Shown piece after piece: positions 35,102-43,545 of a stretch of DNA of 64,000 nucleotides. Source of the stretch: JAAYZM01 sp964510785 (lineage in GTDB: Bacteria; Actinomycetota; Actinomycetes; Actinomycetales; Cellulomonadaceae); the NCBI GenBank assembly GCA_964510785.1, contig CAZECM010000002.1, positions 1 to 64,000 on the forward strand, written 5' to 3'. Made by a program: the position numbers and the translations under genes. The notes under the pieces are model-generated. The model ran no database searches. It saw only the letters and a list, made by a program, of their open reading frames with translations, and had not been told where the DNA came from. The stretch's first letter is position 1. Every line of letters starts with the position of its first letter.

Positions 35102-36304
35102 CTACCAGCGAAGATCGGCGTAGAAGCTCACCCGCGCCCGGGGCCGCTCGTGGAGGAACACCCCGCGCTTGGCGGTGAACTTCGGCGTCTTCGAGGCGTT
35201 CCCCTCGAGCGTCGTGAGCGTGGTGGACGTCGCGGCGATCACGATGCCGATGTGGGTCGCCGTACCGGAGCGACCGAAGTCGAAGAACGCGAGCGTCCCG
35301 AGCCTGGGTTCACGCTTGGAGGAGTTCTTGTAGGTGCGCATCCGCTCCTTCGCCACCGGGATGAGCTGGTGCAACCGGGCACGCTTGGGGACCACGCCGC
35401 CGTTGCCCGAGGCGGCGGAGACCCAGGAGACGAAGGCCGAGCACCAGGGCTGGCCCACGGAGTCGGTCCACTTGTTGAACTTCGACTTCAACCGGGTCGA
35501 GCGGTAGCCGAGCTGGGACCGCGCCGTGGCGACGAGCTCGGTCTCCCGCGACTTGCCGACCTGGCCGGACGCCTTCGCGGTGTTCTTGTTCGCGTACAGC
35601 GCCCCGTTGGCGAACCGCTGGACGCAGCCGGACTCGATGAGGTGGCAGCGCGCGTCCTGGCGTGGCACGCCGTACTTGCCGGTGGGCCCGCCCGCCTTGA
35701 GGTAGGCCTTGCGGATCTTCCCGTCGACGCGCCAGGTGCGCACCGTGGCGCCTCGGGTCACCTCGACGAGCAGGGCGTTGGCGTAGTTGCGGTAGCGCAC
35801 CTTGTCGGCCTTGTAGCCCTTGAGGTTCCGCAGCTGCTTGCCGCTGAGCTGCTTGACCTTGCCCTCGGGAGAGCCGAGCTCGTAGGCGAGGCTCGCCCGC
35901 TCCCCGAGGGTCCGGGCGCCCACGGCCTTCTCGACGGTCACGGAGCGGCTCACGTCGAGGCCGCTGACCCTCACGTAGTACCGGGTGTCGTTCGTGGGGA
36001 CCACGCGCGCGGAGTAGTGGCCGGACGAGGTGGTGCGGACCGTGACGAGGTGTCCACGCTTGTCCGTCTTCTGGTCGTGGGCGTACACGCGCACCTTGGT
36101 GCCCTGCCCCGCCCCGGGCACCGAGCCCGTCAACCAGATCGCCTCGGCACGGCGGAACTCGTCCTGGTTCGCCGTGATGGTCGCGCTGTCCGAGGCGGCC
36201 GCGGCGTGGGACGCCGGAACTCCCACCACGAGCGCCCCGACCATGAGGAACGCGACGAGGAGCGACACGCCCGGGTGCCGCCGGGTGGGCTGGGCGAGCG
36301 GCAT
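35102..36304 (-). CDS. secreted CHAP-domain amidase/peptidase with LGFP-like repeats (1)
   Basis: A 400-residue secreted wall hydrolase. After a signal peptide (about 12-36, ending ASHAAAA) come an Ig-like domain (about 38-115), an LGFP-like segment (about 150-245, KYGVPRQDARCHLIESGCVQRFANGALYA), and a C-terminal CHAP domain (about 260-400). The CHAP nucleophile is Cys in GQPWCSAFVSWV, and the His is in THIGIVIA. LGFP repeats bind wall polymers. The ATG at 36304 shares one base with the stop of its paralogue (TGATG), so the two are coupled. Expected role: cutting peptidoglycan cross-links or stems. Confidence 0.86.
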   Translation of the reverse strand: MPLAQPTRRHPGVSLLVAFLMVGALVVGVPASHAAAASDSATITANQDEFRRAEAIWLTGSVPGAGQGTKVRVYAHDQKTDKRGHLVTVRTTSSGHYSARVVPTNDTRYYVRVSGLDVSRSVTVEKAVGARTLGERASLAYELGSPEGKVKQLSGKQLRNLKGYKADKVRYRNYANALLVEVTRGATVRTWRVDGKIRKAYLKAGGPTGKYGVPRQDARCHLIESGCVQRFANGALYANKNTAKASGQVGKSRETELVATARSQLGYRSTRLKSKFNKWTDSVGQPWCSAFVSWVSAASGNGGVVPKRARLHQLIPVAKERMRTYKNSSKREPRLGTLAFFDFGRSGTATHIGIVIAATSTTLTTLEGNASKTPKFTAKRGVFLHERPRARVSFYADLRW

Positions 36305-37491
36305 CAGTACTCCGGGTAGGCGTAGAAGAGGGCCCTGCTGCGCTGACGTTCCTTCTGGTACACGCCACGCTGCGAGGAGTTCTTGGGGTTGGACGTGTTC
36401 GCCTCGACCGTGACGAGGGTGTGCGGCCGCACCTCGAGCACGATTCCGATGTGGGTGGCCTCCTTGACGCCGTCGTCGAAGGTGTCGAAGAAGACGAGCG
36501 CGCCCACCTTGGGCTTGCTTCCCGTCTTCATCACCTTGTTCTCCCGGATGTCCTCGAGGAGCCCCGCGAGGCGCTTGTGCTTGGGGATGAGGTTCCCCCT
36601 GCCCGCGGCTCGGGACACCCAGGACTGGAAGGACGAGCACCACGCCTGGCCCACGGAGCCGACCCACCGGTTGTACTTCGTGTCGTTCCTGCTGGGCTCC
36701 GCGTAGCCCACCTGGGACTTCGCGACGGCGAGCACCTCGGCCACCTTGGCCTTGCCGACCACGGCGATGCCGCGGTTGTTCTTGTTGTCGTAGATCGCGC
36801 CCTGGGTGAACCGCTGGATGCAGCCGGCCTCGACGAGCCCGCACAGCGGGTCCGTGACCGGGACCCCGAGCTTGCCCGTGGGCCCGCCGGCCTTGAGGTA
36901 CGCGCGCCGGATGTCCCCGTAGACGAGCCACGTGCGGCGCTTGCCGGACTTGTCGACCTCGACGAGCATCCCCTTGGCGTAGCTGCGGTAGCGCACGCGG
37001 TCGGTGCCCTTGACCTTGACGGTCCGCACCGAGCCGCTGCCCTTGCCGAGCACGGAGCTCAGCTCCTTGGCGCGGGGGCCAAGACCACGATCGCCACCCA
37101 CGAGGTCGACGGCGCGGCCGGGGCTCTTCGAGGCTGCAGCCTTGCCGGAGGCGACCGTGCGGGCGCGGTAGGTGTACTCCTTCGCGGGCCGCTGACGCTG
37201 GCTGAAGCTGCCGTTCTTGCCGGTCTTGACCGTGGCCACGTGCTTCCACGAACCACCGGCCACGCGTCGCTCGAGCCGCACCTTCGCCCCGGCTACCGCC
37301 TTGCCCGCCGTGGTCTTCACCATGCCCCGCAGCCACACCATCTCGCCCTTGCGGATCTGGTCGTGACTGATCGTCAGGGTCGTGGTGGACGCGCGCGGGG
37401 CGGCGTAGACGGGGGCGGTGGAGCCGCCCAGGGCGAGGACGACGGCGAGCGCGACGGCGAGCATGCGGCGCAGGCGGCGGTTCGGATCCAT
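36304..37491 (-). CDS. secreted CHAP-domain amidase/peptidase with LGFP-like repeats (2)
   Basis: A 395-residue paralogue of the adjacent gene with the same layout: signal peptide (MDPNRRLRRMLAVALAVVLA, cleaved near residue 31), Ig-like domain, LGFP-like segment (KLGVPVTDPLCGLVEAGCIQ) and C-terminal CHAP domain with Cys in GQAWCSSFQSWV and His in THIGIVLE. The alternative GTG at 37512 gives a poorer signal peptide. It is 52 bases downstream of the amidase gene. The two CHAP proteins differ enough to have separate targets. Confidence 0.85.
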   Translation of the reverse strand: MDPNRRLRRMLAVALAVVLALGGSTAPVYAAPRASTTTLTISHDQIRKGEMVWLRGMVKTTAGKAVAGAKVRLERRVAGGSWKHVATVKTGKNGSFSQRQRPAKEYTYRARTVASGKAAASKSPGRAVDLVGGDRGLGPRAKELSSVLGKGSGSVRTVKVKGTDRVRYRSYAKGMLVEVDKSGKRRTWLVYGDIRRAYLKAGGPTGKLGVPVTDPLCGLVEAGCIQRFTQGAIYDNKNNRGIAVVGKAKVAEVLAVAKSQVGYAEPSRNDTKYNRWVGSVGQAWCSSFQSWVSRAAGRGNLIPKHKRLAGLLEDIRENKVMKTGSKPKVGALVFFDTFDDGVKEATHIGIVLEVRPHTLVTVEANTSNPKNSSQRGVYQKERQRSRALFYAYPEY

Positions 37492-37543
37492 CAGTTCAGG
37501 ATGCGGGGGCACGGTCCGGAGCGCAATCGCAGTCTCACTTCGC

Positions 37544-39373
37544 TCAGCTACGCACGAGGGCGACGGCGGAGATGTTGACCTGCTTGCCCTGGTCGATCGC
37601 CGTGATCTTGACCGTGCCGTTGCGCGCGCTGGGGAGCAGCACCCGGATGCGCCGCGCGGGCTGGTACTTCGCCTTGTTCAGCGAGACGGTCCGCACCTTC
37701 GTGGCGCCCACCTGGATCGCGATCCGGCCGTGCCCGGGCCCGGAGGCGGCGATGACCCAGACCTCACGGACCGACTTCCCACCCTTGAGGGAGATCTTGG
37801 CCCCCCGCGTGGTGGTCCGGAAGACCCGGCCGCGGTAGTGCGTGGCCTTCTTGACGGTCTTCCAGCCCTTGGACCGCTCGAGCTGCTTGCCGCTCACGAC
37901 GGGGCGCGTAACGGAGCCGATCGTCGCCACCGGGCCGCTGTTTCCTGCGGCGTCGACCGCGCGAACGCCGTAGACGTGGTGCGCACCCAGCGGGATCTTG
38001 GCGACGTAACGGAGCGTGCTGACGGTCTGCACGGCCTTCCAGCCGTCGTTCTTCGGCCGCAGGGCCTTGCCGTGCGCGGCGGTCCGTGCCACCACCTGGT
38101 ACTTCACCGCCCCGGTGACGGCGCGCCACTTGAGGGTCACGGTGGCCGGCAGCCGCACCGGCGCCTGGGCGGGCAGCAGCGGAACCACTCGTGGCGCTCC
38201 GCCCGCGGCGACGGCGGCCCGGATCGCGCCGAGCCTCGAGTAGAGGTCGTCGCCGGGGCACGCGGTCCAGTTCGTGTCCTGGTGCCCTCGGATGACGGGC
38301 AGCGCGTCGGTGAGCTCGCCGACCTTCCACTTGGTGCCCGAACCCGTGCTGCCGCCGGTGCGCAACCGCACCGTGCCCGTGGTGTCCAGGCCCCACTTGT
38401 TGGCCTGCCAGGTGAGTACCTGCACGATGGCGCGTTCCATCTCCGCGGTGGGCGTCACGCCGGTCTTGTGGAAGTTCCCGAGGCCCGAGACCCCGATCGT
38501 GTCGGTGTTGTACCCGCCGGCCTGGGCACCGACGACGAGCTCGTCGAGCGACCCGCGCCTGCCCTCGTAGATCGTGCCGAACTGGTCCACGAGGAACTGG
38601 TAGCCGATGTCCGGCCAGCCCAAGGACAGGTGATACGCCAGGATCGCGCGCACCACGCCCGGAGCCTGCTCGGCCGTATAGGTGTTACCACCAGCCGTGT
38701 GGTGCACGTACATCGCCTTGAGGCTCGTCGAGCGCGAGGCGTCGCGCACCTTCGACTCGTTGGCACCCCACTCGGCGCGGGTCACGATCGCGGGGCGCAG
38801 CTCGTTCCCGTTCGCCGCCGGGAGCGCACCGCCCGTCGCCGTCGTCGCCTTCGATGCGCCGGCCGGCGCGCTGCCGGCGCGGACCAGGTCGATGCGCAGG
38901 TCCTCGGGCGTGCGCCCCGTGGTGGTCTCGACCACGGCCTGCACCGCGTCACCCTGGCCCGCGATGACGGGTTCGCTCGCGACACGGTGGGCCGGGTCCC
39001 CGTCGTCGACCACGCCCAGCTCGAACCAGTCCGTCCACGTCCCGCCGTCGCGCACCCGCACCGCGATGCCGGTCACGACGTCGTCCGGGTCGGGCAGCCA
39101 CGAGACGGCGGCGACCTCGAACCGGTCGGTCGTGATCTGGTCCGTGGTCGCTGCGACGGTCCCCACGGGGGCGCCGTCGTCGTCGTGCTCGTGCTCGTCG
39201 TCCGCGAAGGCGCGGCTCGCGAGCCGCTCGGCGGTCGCCACACCCGACGTGGGCACGGTGGCGAGGGGCACGGACCAGAGCGCACCGGCGTCGGCCGCGT
39301 GCGCTGAGAGGGGGACGGTGCTCCCCGTGAAGAGGAGAGCGAGAACAGTGGCAGTGGGGAAGAACTTGCCCAT
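37544..39373 (-). CDS. secreted N-acetylmuramoyl-L-alanine amidase (PGRP/Amidase_2 type)
   Basis: A 609-residue secreted amidase that would cleave the bond between MurNAc and L-Ala. After a signal peptide (about 1-27, ending SAHAA) there is an extended N-terminal domain, then the PGRP domain (about 205-390), and Fn3-like and C-terminal beta domains. Zinc ligands are seen in MYVHHTAGG (His) and GHQDTNWTACPGDDLY (His and Cys). AEWGANES is the family entry motif. It heads the CHAP pair on the same strand. The ATG at 39373 is chosen by the signal peptide. Confidence 0.92.
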   Translation of the reverse strand: MGKFFPTATVLALLFTGSTVPLSAHAADAGALWSVPLATVPTSGVATAERLASRAFADDEHEHDDDGAPVGTVAATTDQITTDRFEVAAVSWLPDPDDVVTGIAVRVRDGGTWTDWFELGVVDDGDPAHRVASEPVIAGQGDAVQAVVETTTGRTPEDLRIDLVRAGSAPAGASKATTATGGALPAANGNELRPAIVTRAEWGANESKVRDASRSTSLKAMYVHHTAGGNTYTAEQAPGVVRAILAYHLSLGWPDIGYQFLVDQFGTIYEGRRGSLDELVVGAQAGGYNTDTIGVSGLGNFHKTGVTPTAEMERAIVQVLTWQANKWGLDTTGTVRLRTGGSTGSGTKWKVGELTDALPVIRGHQDTNWTACPGDDLYSRLGAIRAAVAAGGAPRVVPLLPAQAPVRLPATVTLKWRAVTGAVKYQVVARTAAHGKALRPKNDGWKAVQTVSTLRYVAKIPLGAHHVYGVRAVDAAGNSGPVATIGSVTRPVVSGKQLERSKGWKTVKKATHYRGRVFRTTTRGAKISLKGGKSVREVWVIAASGPGHGRIAIQVGATKVRTVSLNKAKYQPARRIRVLLPSARNGTVKITAIDQGKQVNISAVALVRS

Positions 39374-39464
39374 AGGGGCGCAGACTAACAAGACGTAGTG
39401 AACGCTCACCGCCCTACGAACCGCCCGCGAGGGATCTTCCCAGGTCAGCGCACCGACACTCCGG

Positions 39465-40325
39465 TCAACCCGGCAGCACGTGCGGCGAGGCGACCTGCCA
39501 CCGCTCGAGCCACGGCCCCACGGGAGCGACCCCCGCCGCACGCAGCGCGCGGTGCCCGAGCACGGACCACGCGGGGCGGGGGGCGGGGCGGGGGGCGGGG
39601 CGGGGCATCTGCGCGGTGGTGCACGGTTCGACGACGACGGCGTCGAGCCCGGCGGCCGTCACCACGGCCTGCGCGAACCCGTACCAGGAGGTGTGGCCCG
39701 CGGACGTGGCGTGATAGATCCCGCCCGAGGCGCCCGCGCGCACGAGGTCGAGCACAACGCGCGCGACGTCGGCCGTCCACGTGGGCTGTCCCTCCTGGTC
39801 GGCGACCACCTGCACGCGTCCCCGTTCCCGGGCGAGCCGCTCGATGGTGCGCGGGAAGCACGGGCCGTGCGCGCCGTAGAGCCACGCGGTGCGCACCACG
39901 AGGTGACCGCCGCCCGCGTCGAGCACGGCACGCTCACCCGCCGCCTTGGTACGGCCGTAGGCCGACGACGGCGCCACCGGCTCGTCCTCCCGGTAGGGGG
40001 TGCTCGCGTCCCCGGCGAACACGTAGTCGGTCGAGAGCTGCACCACGCGGGCGCCGGACCGGGTCGCGGCCCCGGCAACGTTCGCGGCGCCGACGGCGTT
40101 GACCGCGTGCGCCTCGGCCTCCTGGGCCTCTGCGTCGTCCACGCGGGTCCAGGCGGCGCAGTTCACCACGACGTCGTGGCCCGCCACGGCCGCCTCGACC
40201 GCGCGCGCGTCGCGGACGTCGAGCTCGGCGCTGCCCGCGGCCACGACGGTCTCACCGGAAGCGCGCAGCAGGTCGACGAGGTCGCGGCCCAGCAGGCCGT
40301 GCGCACCGGTGACGAGCCAGCTCAC
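39465..40325 (-). CDS. rmlD: dTDP-4-dehydrorhamnose reductase
   Basis: A 286-residue short-chain dehydrogenase giving dTDP-L-rhamnose from the 4-keto intermediate with NADPH. The Rossmann start is TGAHGLLG, followed by the DVRD...NCAAWTRVDDAE segment and the STDYVFAGDASTPYREDEPVAP motif with the YGRTKAAGE catalytic Tyr-Lys. GTG start; GGAGGAGGG is upstream. A 12-bp GC-rich tandem repeat in the C-terminal part lengthens the RPAPRPA motif before WSVLGH. Transcribed divergently from rmlC. Confidence 0.95.
   Translation of the reverse strand: MSWLVTGAHGLLGRDLVDLLRASGETVVAAGSAELDVRDARAVEAAVAGHDVVVNCAAWTRVDDAEAQEAEAHAVNAVGAANVAGAATRSGARVVQLSTDYVFAGDASTPYREDEPVAPSSAYGRTKAAGERAVLDAGGGHLVVRTAWLYGAHGPCFPRTIERLARERGRVQVVADQEGQPTWTADVARVVLDLVRAGASGGIYHATSAGHTSWYGFAQAVVTAAGLDAVVVEPCTTAQMPRPAPRPAPRPAWSVLGHRALRAAGVAPVGPWLERWQVASPHVLPG
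39572..39606. repeat. 12-bp G-rich tandem repeat in rmlD
   Basis: Two full copies and one partial copy of CGGGGCGGGGGG, encoding Arg-Pro-Ala-Pro repeats. The plus strand has many closely spaced G-runs of four or more, so a G-quadruplex is possible; a slippage-prone site. Confidence 0.85.
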
Positions 40326-40355
40326 CTCGGGTCCCTCCTCCGAACGGGTGCGGTC

Positions 40356-40361
40356 AGCCTA
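40356..40361 (-). promoter_or_regulatory. candidate -10 box of rmlD
   Basis: TAGGCT on the minus strand, 31 bases before the rmlD GTG, leaves room for the GGAGGAGGG ribosome site. It faces the rmlC promoter. Confidence 0.45.
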
Positions 40362-40394
40362 GTGACGCGACGGACAAATGCGGACCTGTCCGGC

Positions 40395-40400
40395 TAGCCT
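40395..40400 (+). promoter_or_regulatory. candidate -10 box of rmlC-rmlA
   Basis: TAGCCT lies 31 bases before the rmlC GTG. This arrangement mirrors the rmlD side, so the four rml genes near here share a divergent promoter region. Confidence 0.45.
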
Positions 40401-40431
40401 GGCGCTGACCCCCAGCACCGAGGAGCCCCCC

Positions 40432-41052
40432 GTGCAGTCACGCCCCCTCGCCGTCGGCGGCGCCTGGGAACTGACCCCGGTGCAGCACCGCGACGCGCGA
40501 GGTCTGTTCTTCGAGGCGTTCCGCGCTTCCGCGCTCGCCGTCCTCACCGGTCGCGAGCTCGAGGTGGCCCAGGTGAACACGTCCGTGTCCGGAGCGGGCG
40601 TGGTGCGCGGCATCCACGTCACCGACGTGCCGCCAGGCCAGGCGAAGTACGTGACGTGTACGAGGGGCGCGGTGCTCGACGTCGTCGTCGACGTGCGCGT
40701 CGGTTCCCCCACGTTCGGGACGTGGGACGCGGTCCGGCTCGACGACGTCGACCGGCGGGCCGTGTTCCTCTCCGAGGGACTCGGCCACGGCTTCTGCGCA
40801 CTCACCGAGGAGGCCACCGTGACGTACCTGTGCTCCACGGGCTACGCGCCCGAGCACGAGCGCGCCGTCGACCCGTTCGACGCCGAGCTCGCGATCGCGT
40901 GGCCCACCCACGGCGCGGACGGGGCGCCGCTCGTGCTGCGGGCCTCGGAGCGCGACGGCGCGGCCCCGAGCCTCGCGGCGGCCTTGCGGGACGGGCTGCT
41001 CCCCGACTTCGCGGGCGTGCAGCGATTCCTGTCCGCCGAGACGGTGGGCTGA
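40432..41052 (+). CDS. rmlC: dTDP-4-dehydrorhamnose 3,5-epimerase
   Basis: A 206-residue cupin epimerase. Typical motifs are [31 protein letters not shown] (catalytic His), [18 protein letters not shown] and [19 protein letters not shown]. The GTG at 40432 with GAGGAG before it gives the usual length; upstream codons are not homologous. It is followed 4 bases later by rmlA. Confidence 0.95.
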   Translation: MQSRPLAVGGAWELTPVQHRDARGLFFEAFRASALAVLTGRELEVAQVNTSVSGAGVVRGIHVTDVPPGQAKYVTCTRGAVLDVVVDVRVGSPTFGTWDAVRLDDVDRRAVFLSEGLGHGFCALTEEATVTYLCSTGYAPEHERAVDPFDAELAIAWPTHGADGAPLVLRASERDGAAPSLAAALRDGLLPDFAGVQRFLSAETVG

Positions 41053-41056
41053 GGCG

Positions 41057-41923
41057 ATGCGCGGCATCATCCTCGCCGGCGGCTCCGGCACCCGGCTGCA
41101 CCCCATCACGCTCGGGGTGAGCAAGCAGCTGCTGCCCGTGTACGACAAGCCGATGATCTACTACCCGCTCTCCACGCTGCTGCTGGCCGGGATCCGCGAC
41201 GTCCTCGTCATCACCACCCCGCACGACGCGGAAGCGTTCACGCGGCTGCTGGGCGACGGCAGCCAGTTCGGCATCAGCATCACGTTCGCGACCCAGCCCG
41301 AACCGAACGGGCTCGCGCAGGCCTTCGTGATCGGTGCGGACTTCGTGGGCTCGGACGACTGTGCCCTCGTGCTGGGCGACAACATCTTCCACGGGCACGG
41401 CCTGGGCACCCAGCTGCAACGCTTCGCGGGGCTCGACGGCGGGGCCGTGTTCGCGTACCGCGTGGCCGACCCGAGCGCCTACGGCGTGGTGGAGTTCGAC
41501 GAGAACCACCTCGCCATCTCCATCGAGGAGAAGCCCGCGCGGCCCCGCTCGCACTTCGCCGTGCCCGGGCTCTACTTCTACGACTCCTCCGTGGTGGAGA
41601 TCGCCCGCGGCCTGCGCCCCTCGGCCCGCGGCGAGTACGAGATCACCGACGTCAACCGGAGCTACCTCGACCAGGGCCGCCTGCACGTCGAGGTCCTCCC
41701 CCGTGGCACGGCGTGGCTCGACACCGGAAGCTTCGACACCCTCGCCGACGCGGGCGCCTACGTGCGCACCATCGAGCAGCGGCAGGGCCAGAAGATCGGT
41801 GTGCCCGAGGAGATCGCGTGGCGGCAGGGGTTCCTCGACGACGACGAGCTGGCGGCACGGGCGCACACGCTCGCGAAGTCGGGGTACGGGCAGTACCTGC
41901 TGGGGTTGCTGGAGGCGCCGTAG
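41057..41923 (+). CDS. rmlA: glucose-1-phosphate thymidylyltransferase
   Basis: A 288-residue enzyme making dTDP-glucose from dTTP and glucose-1-P, the first rhamnose step. The N-terminal [18 protein letters not shown] with [17 protein letters not shown] is diagnostic; the metal-binding Asp is in VLGDNIF, and EKP and YEITDVN follow. The length is normal. Co-transcribed with rmlC. Confidence 0.98.
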   Translation: MRGIILAGGSGTRLHPITLGVSKQLLPVYDKPMIYYPLSTLLLAGIRDVLVITTPHDAEAFTRLLGDGSQFGISITFATQPEPNGLAQAFVIGADFVGSDDCALVLGDNIFHGHGLGTQLQRFAGLDGGAVFAYRVADPSAYGVVEFDENHLAISIEEKPARPRSHFAVPGLYFYDSSVVEIARGLRPSARGEYEITDVNRSYLDQGRLHVEVLPRGTAWLDTGSFDTLADAGAYVRTIEQRQGQKIGVPEEIAWRQGFLDDDELAARAHTLAKSGYGQYLLGLLEAP

Positions 41924-41945
41924 ATCCGACGGCGCGCTCGGGTAC

Positions 41946-43439
41946 CTATGTGGCAGCGAGGTCGATGAGCTCGACGCGGCGCCCAAAGATCCCGTAGGGG
42001 TCCGCGGACTCAGCCCATCGGTCGGCGGCTGCCGCGATGACCGATCCCTCGAGTGACTGATCGATCTTGACGTCCGTGATCTCGTTGAGTCGACACACGA
42101 GACTCAGGAACTCCGCGGTCACCTCAGGACGCTCTTTGGCGAGAAGCGCGCCGCGACTTGCGAGGCGGTCGTACCGCCAGAGCTTGCCGTCGATCTCGGA
42201 TACGTAGTGACGAAGGATCGTGACACCCTCCTCCTCGAGGTGCTCCGAGTGCGCTCCGTTGGGCCGTGCCGTCCAGCCCCGGTTCCGATCGAAGAGCACA
42301 AGAGCGGCGCCTGCGGCCGCACTCAGCTCCACCGCATCGCGGCGCGAAGAGCCTCGAACCCGCCCATCGACTATGAGAAGGCTCCGCCGCGGCACTGGTG
42401 CGCATGTGAGGACACGATCCCATGCAGCTGCCACCGACTCAATGGAAAACCGGCGCTCCACTCCCGCCCTGGCTCGGATCGATGCTGCTTGCCAAGTATT
42501 CTGATCCAGAATATGAGCATCGAGGAGCCGCATCAAGTCGCGATACGAGGAGTATCGGATAGCGTGATCGGGATAGGAGTCCGCGGCAAACTCAGGAATC
42601 TTTGTGGCGAACATCTCACCTCGAATAAACGTAACGACGCCGTGCGACATCGCGTCATTGACGACGTAACTAAATGTCTCTCCTCGTGACGTGAAGACGA
42701 GAAAGGCGCTTCGTCGCATCACCTCCCAGAATTCAAGGCTAGTGTAGGGTGGCTCCACGACGTGAATCTCGAACTGGGCATACGCCCGGTGCGCCTGTAA
42801 AAGTCCGACTATCTCGTCGATGGCATCATTATTCTTGGTAGTCCGCCCTTCAGGTCCTTTGACGAAGGTGATCAGATTTCGGTCAGTCGATGGGTCGGCA
42901 CGCAAAACCTTCGTGTCGACCCCAAGTGGGAACTCCAGGATGCTGGTACGCCGCGCCTCCGTGTCGAGGTATACCGGTGCATCTGTTTTCCCCGTGTGAC
43001 GCAGAAGCAAGTTATCGTAGTACAACATGTCGATCTCACGTTGGCCGATCGCACCTTGCTTGAGCATTCGAAATGGCGTCATCTCAGTTCCGAAGATGAG
43101 GCGCGCAGTGCGCGATGGATATCCCTCCGCCCTCGAGAGCGAACAGAGGAACTCTGCGACCTTTGGCGCCGAGATGATGTTGACCACGACATTGTCGTAG
43201 CCATGGAGTATTTCGGACAACCGGGGGGCGGCATCGCGAAAGTGAACTAGATCCACGAGGTGGTGGTCGCCGAGCCGGCGAATAGCCTGATAGTTCGCGA
43301 CGGTCAGCCGGTCGGTTGAGTTCGCCTTCGCTGCCCAGTGATCAGACGCGTAGAAATCGACAGGAACGTCCGAGTCGATTCCCTGCTCGAGAAGCCTGTC
43401 AACCATGGGGTGGAAATAGATCCACGCCGTACGCGTCAC
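41946..43439 (-). CDS. glycosyltransferase-like protein (GT-B fold, family unassigned)
   Basis: A 497-residue protein of lower GC than its neighbours. The middle part (about 185-365) reads like the donor half of a GT-B enzyme: VDTKVLRADPSTDRNLITFVKGPEGRTTKNN, EVMRRSAFLVFTSRGETFSYVVNDAMSHGVV (the E-rich nucleotide-binding region). An extra C-terminal region of about 110 residues has no clear match. The GTG at 43439 is chosen because AGGAGG precedes it by 5 bases; the frame is open further. It is divergent from the asparagine-synthetase-like gene. The sugar and acceptor are unknown. Confidence 0.75.
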   Translation of the reverse strand: MTRTAWIYFHPMVDRLLEQGIDSDVPVDFYASDHWAAKANSTDRLTVANYQAIRRLGDHHLVDLVHFRDAAPRLSEILHGYDNVVVNIISAPKVAEFLCSLSRAEGYPSRTARLIFGTEMTPFRMLKQGAIGQREIDMLYYDNLLLRHTGKTDAPVYLDTEARRTSILEFPLGVDTKVLRADPSTDRNLITFVKGPEGRTTKNNDAIDEIVGLLQAHRAYAQFEIHVVEPPYTSLEFWEVMRRSAFLVFTSRGETFSYVVNDAMSHGVVTFIRGEMFATKIPEFAADSYPDHAIRYSSYRDLMRLLDAHILDQNTWQAASIRARAGVERRFSIESVAAAWDRVLTCAPVPRRSLLIVDGRVRGSSRRDAVELSAAAGAALVLFDRNRGWTARPNGAHSEHLEEEGVTILRHYVSEIDGKLWRYDRLASRGALLAKERPEVTAEFLSLVCRLNEITDVKIDQSLEGSVIAAAADRWAESADPYGIFGRRVELIDLAAT

Positions 43440-43532
43440 GCCGACCTCCTGGTGCGCCTCATCAGACTCGCCGAAGCTCATCGAACTCATCTGCCGAGCC
43501 GTGCCGCGTGAGCGGTGACGGCGCGCCCACAC

Positions 43533-43538
43533 TACACT
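43533..43538 (+). promoter_or_regulatory. -10 box of the asparagine-synthetase-like gene, leaderless type
   Basis: TACACT is 7 bases before the GTG at 43546, with no Shine-Dalgarno-like sequence between them. Confidence 0.5.
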
Positions 43539-43545
43539 CGCGGTC

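Noticed and set aside
31667..36319. Frame of 1,550 codons on the plus strand opposite the glycerophosphotransferase array
   Set aside because: No domain and the wrong composition; the opposite strand holds four recognisable genes.
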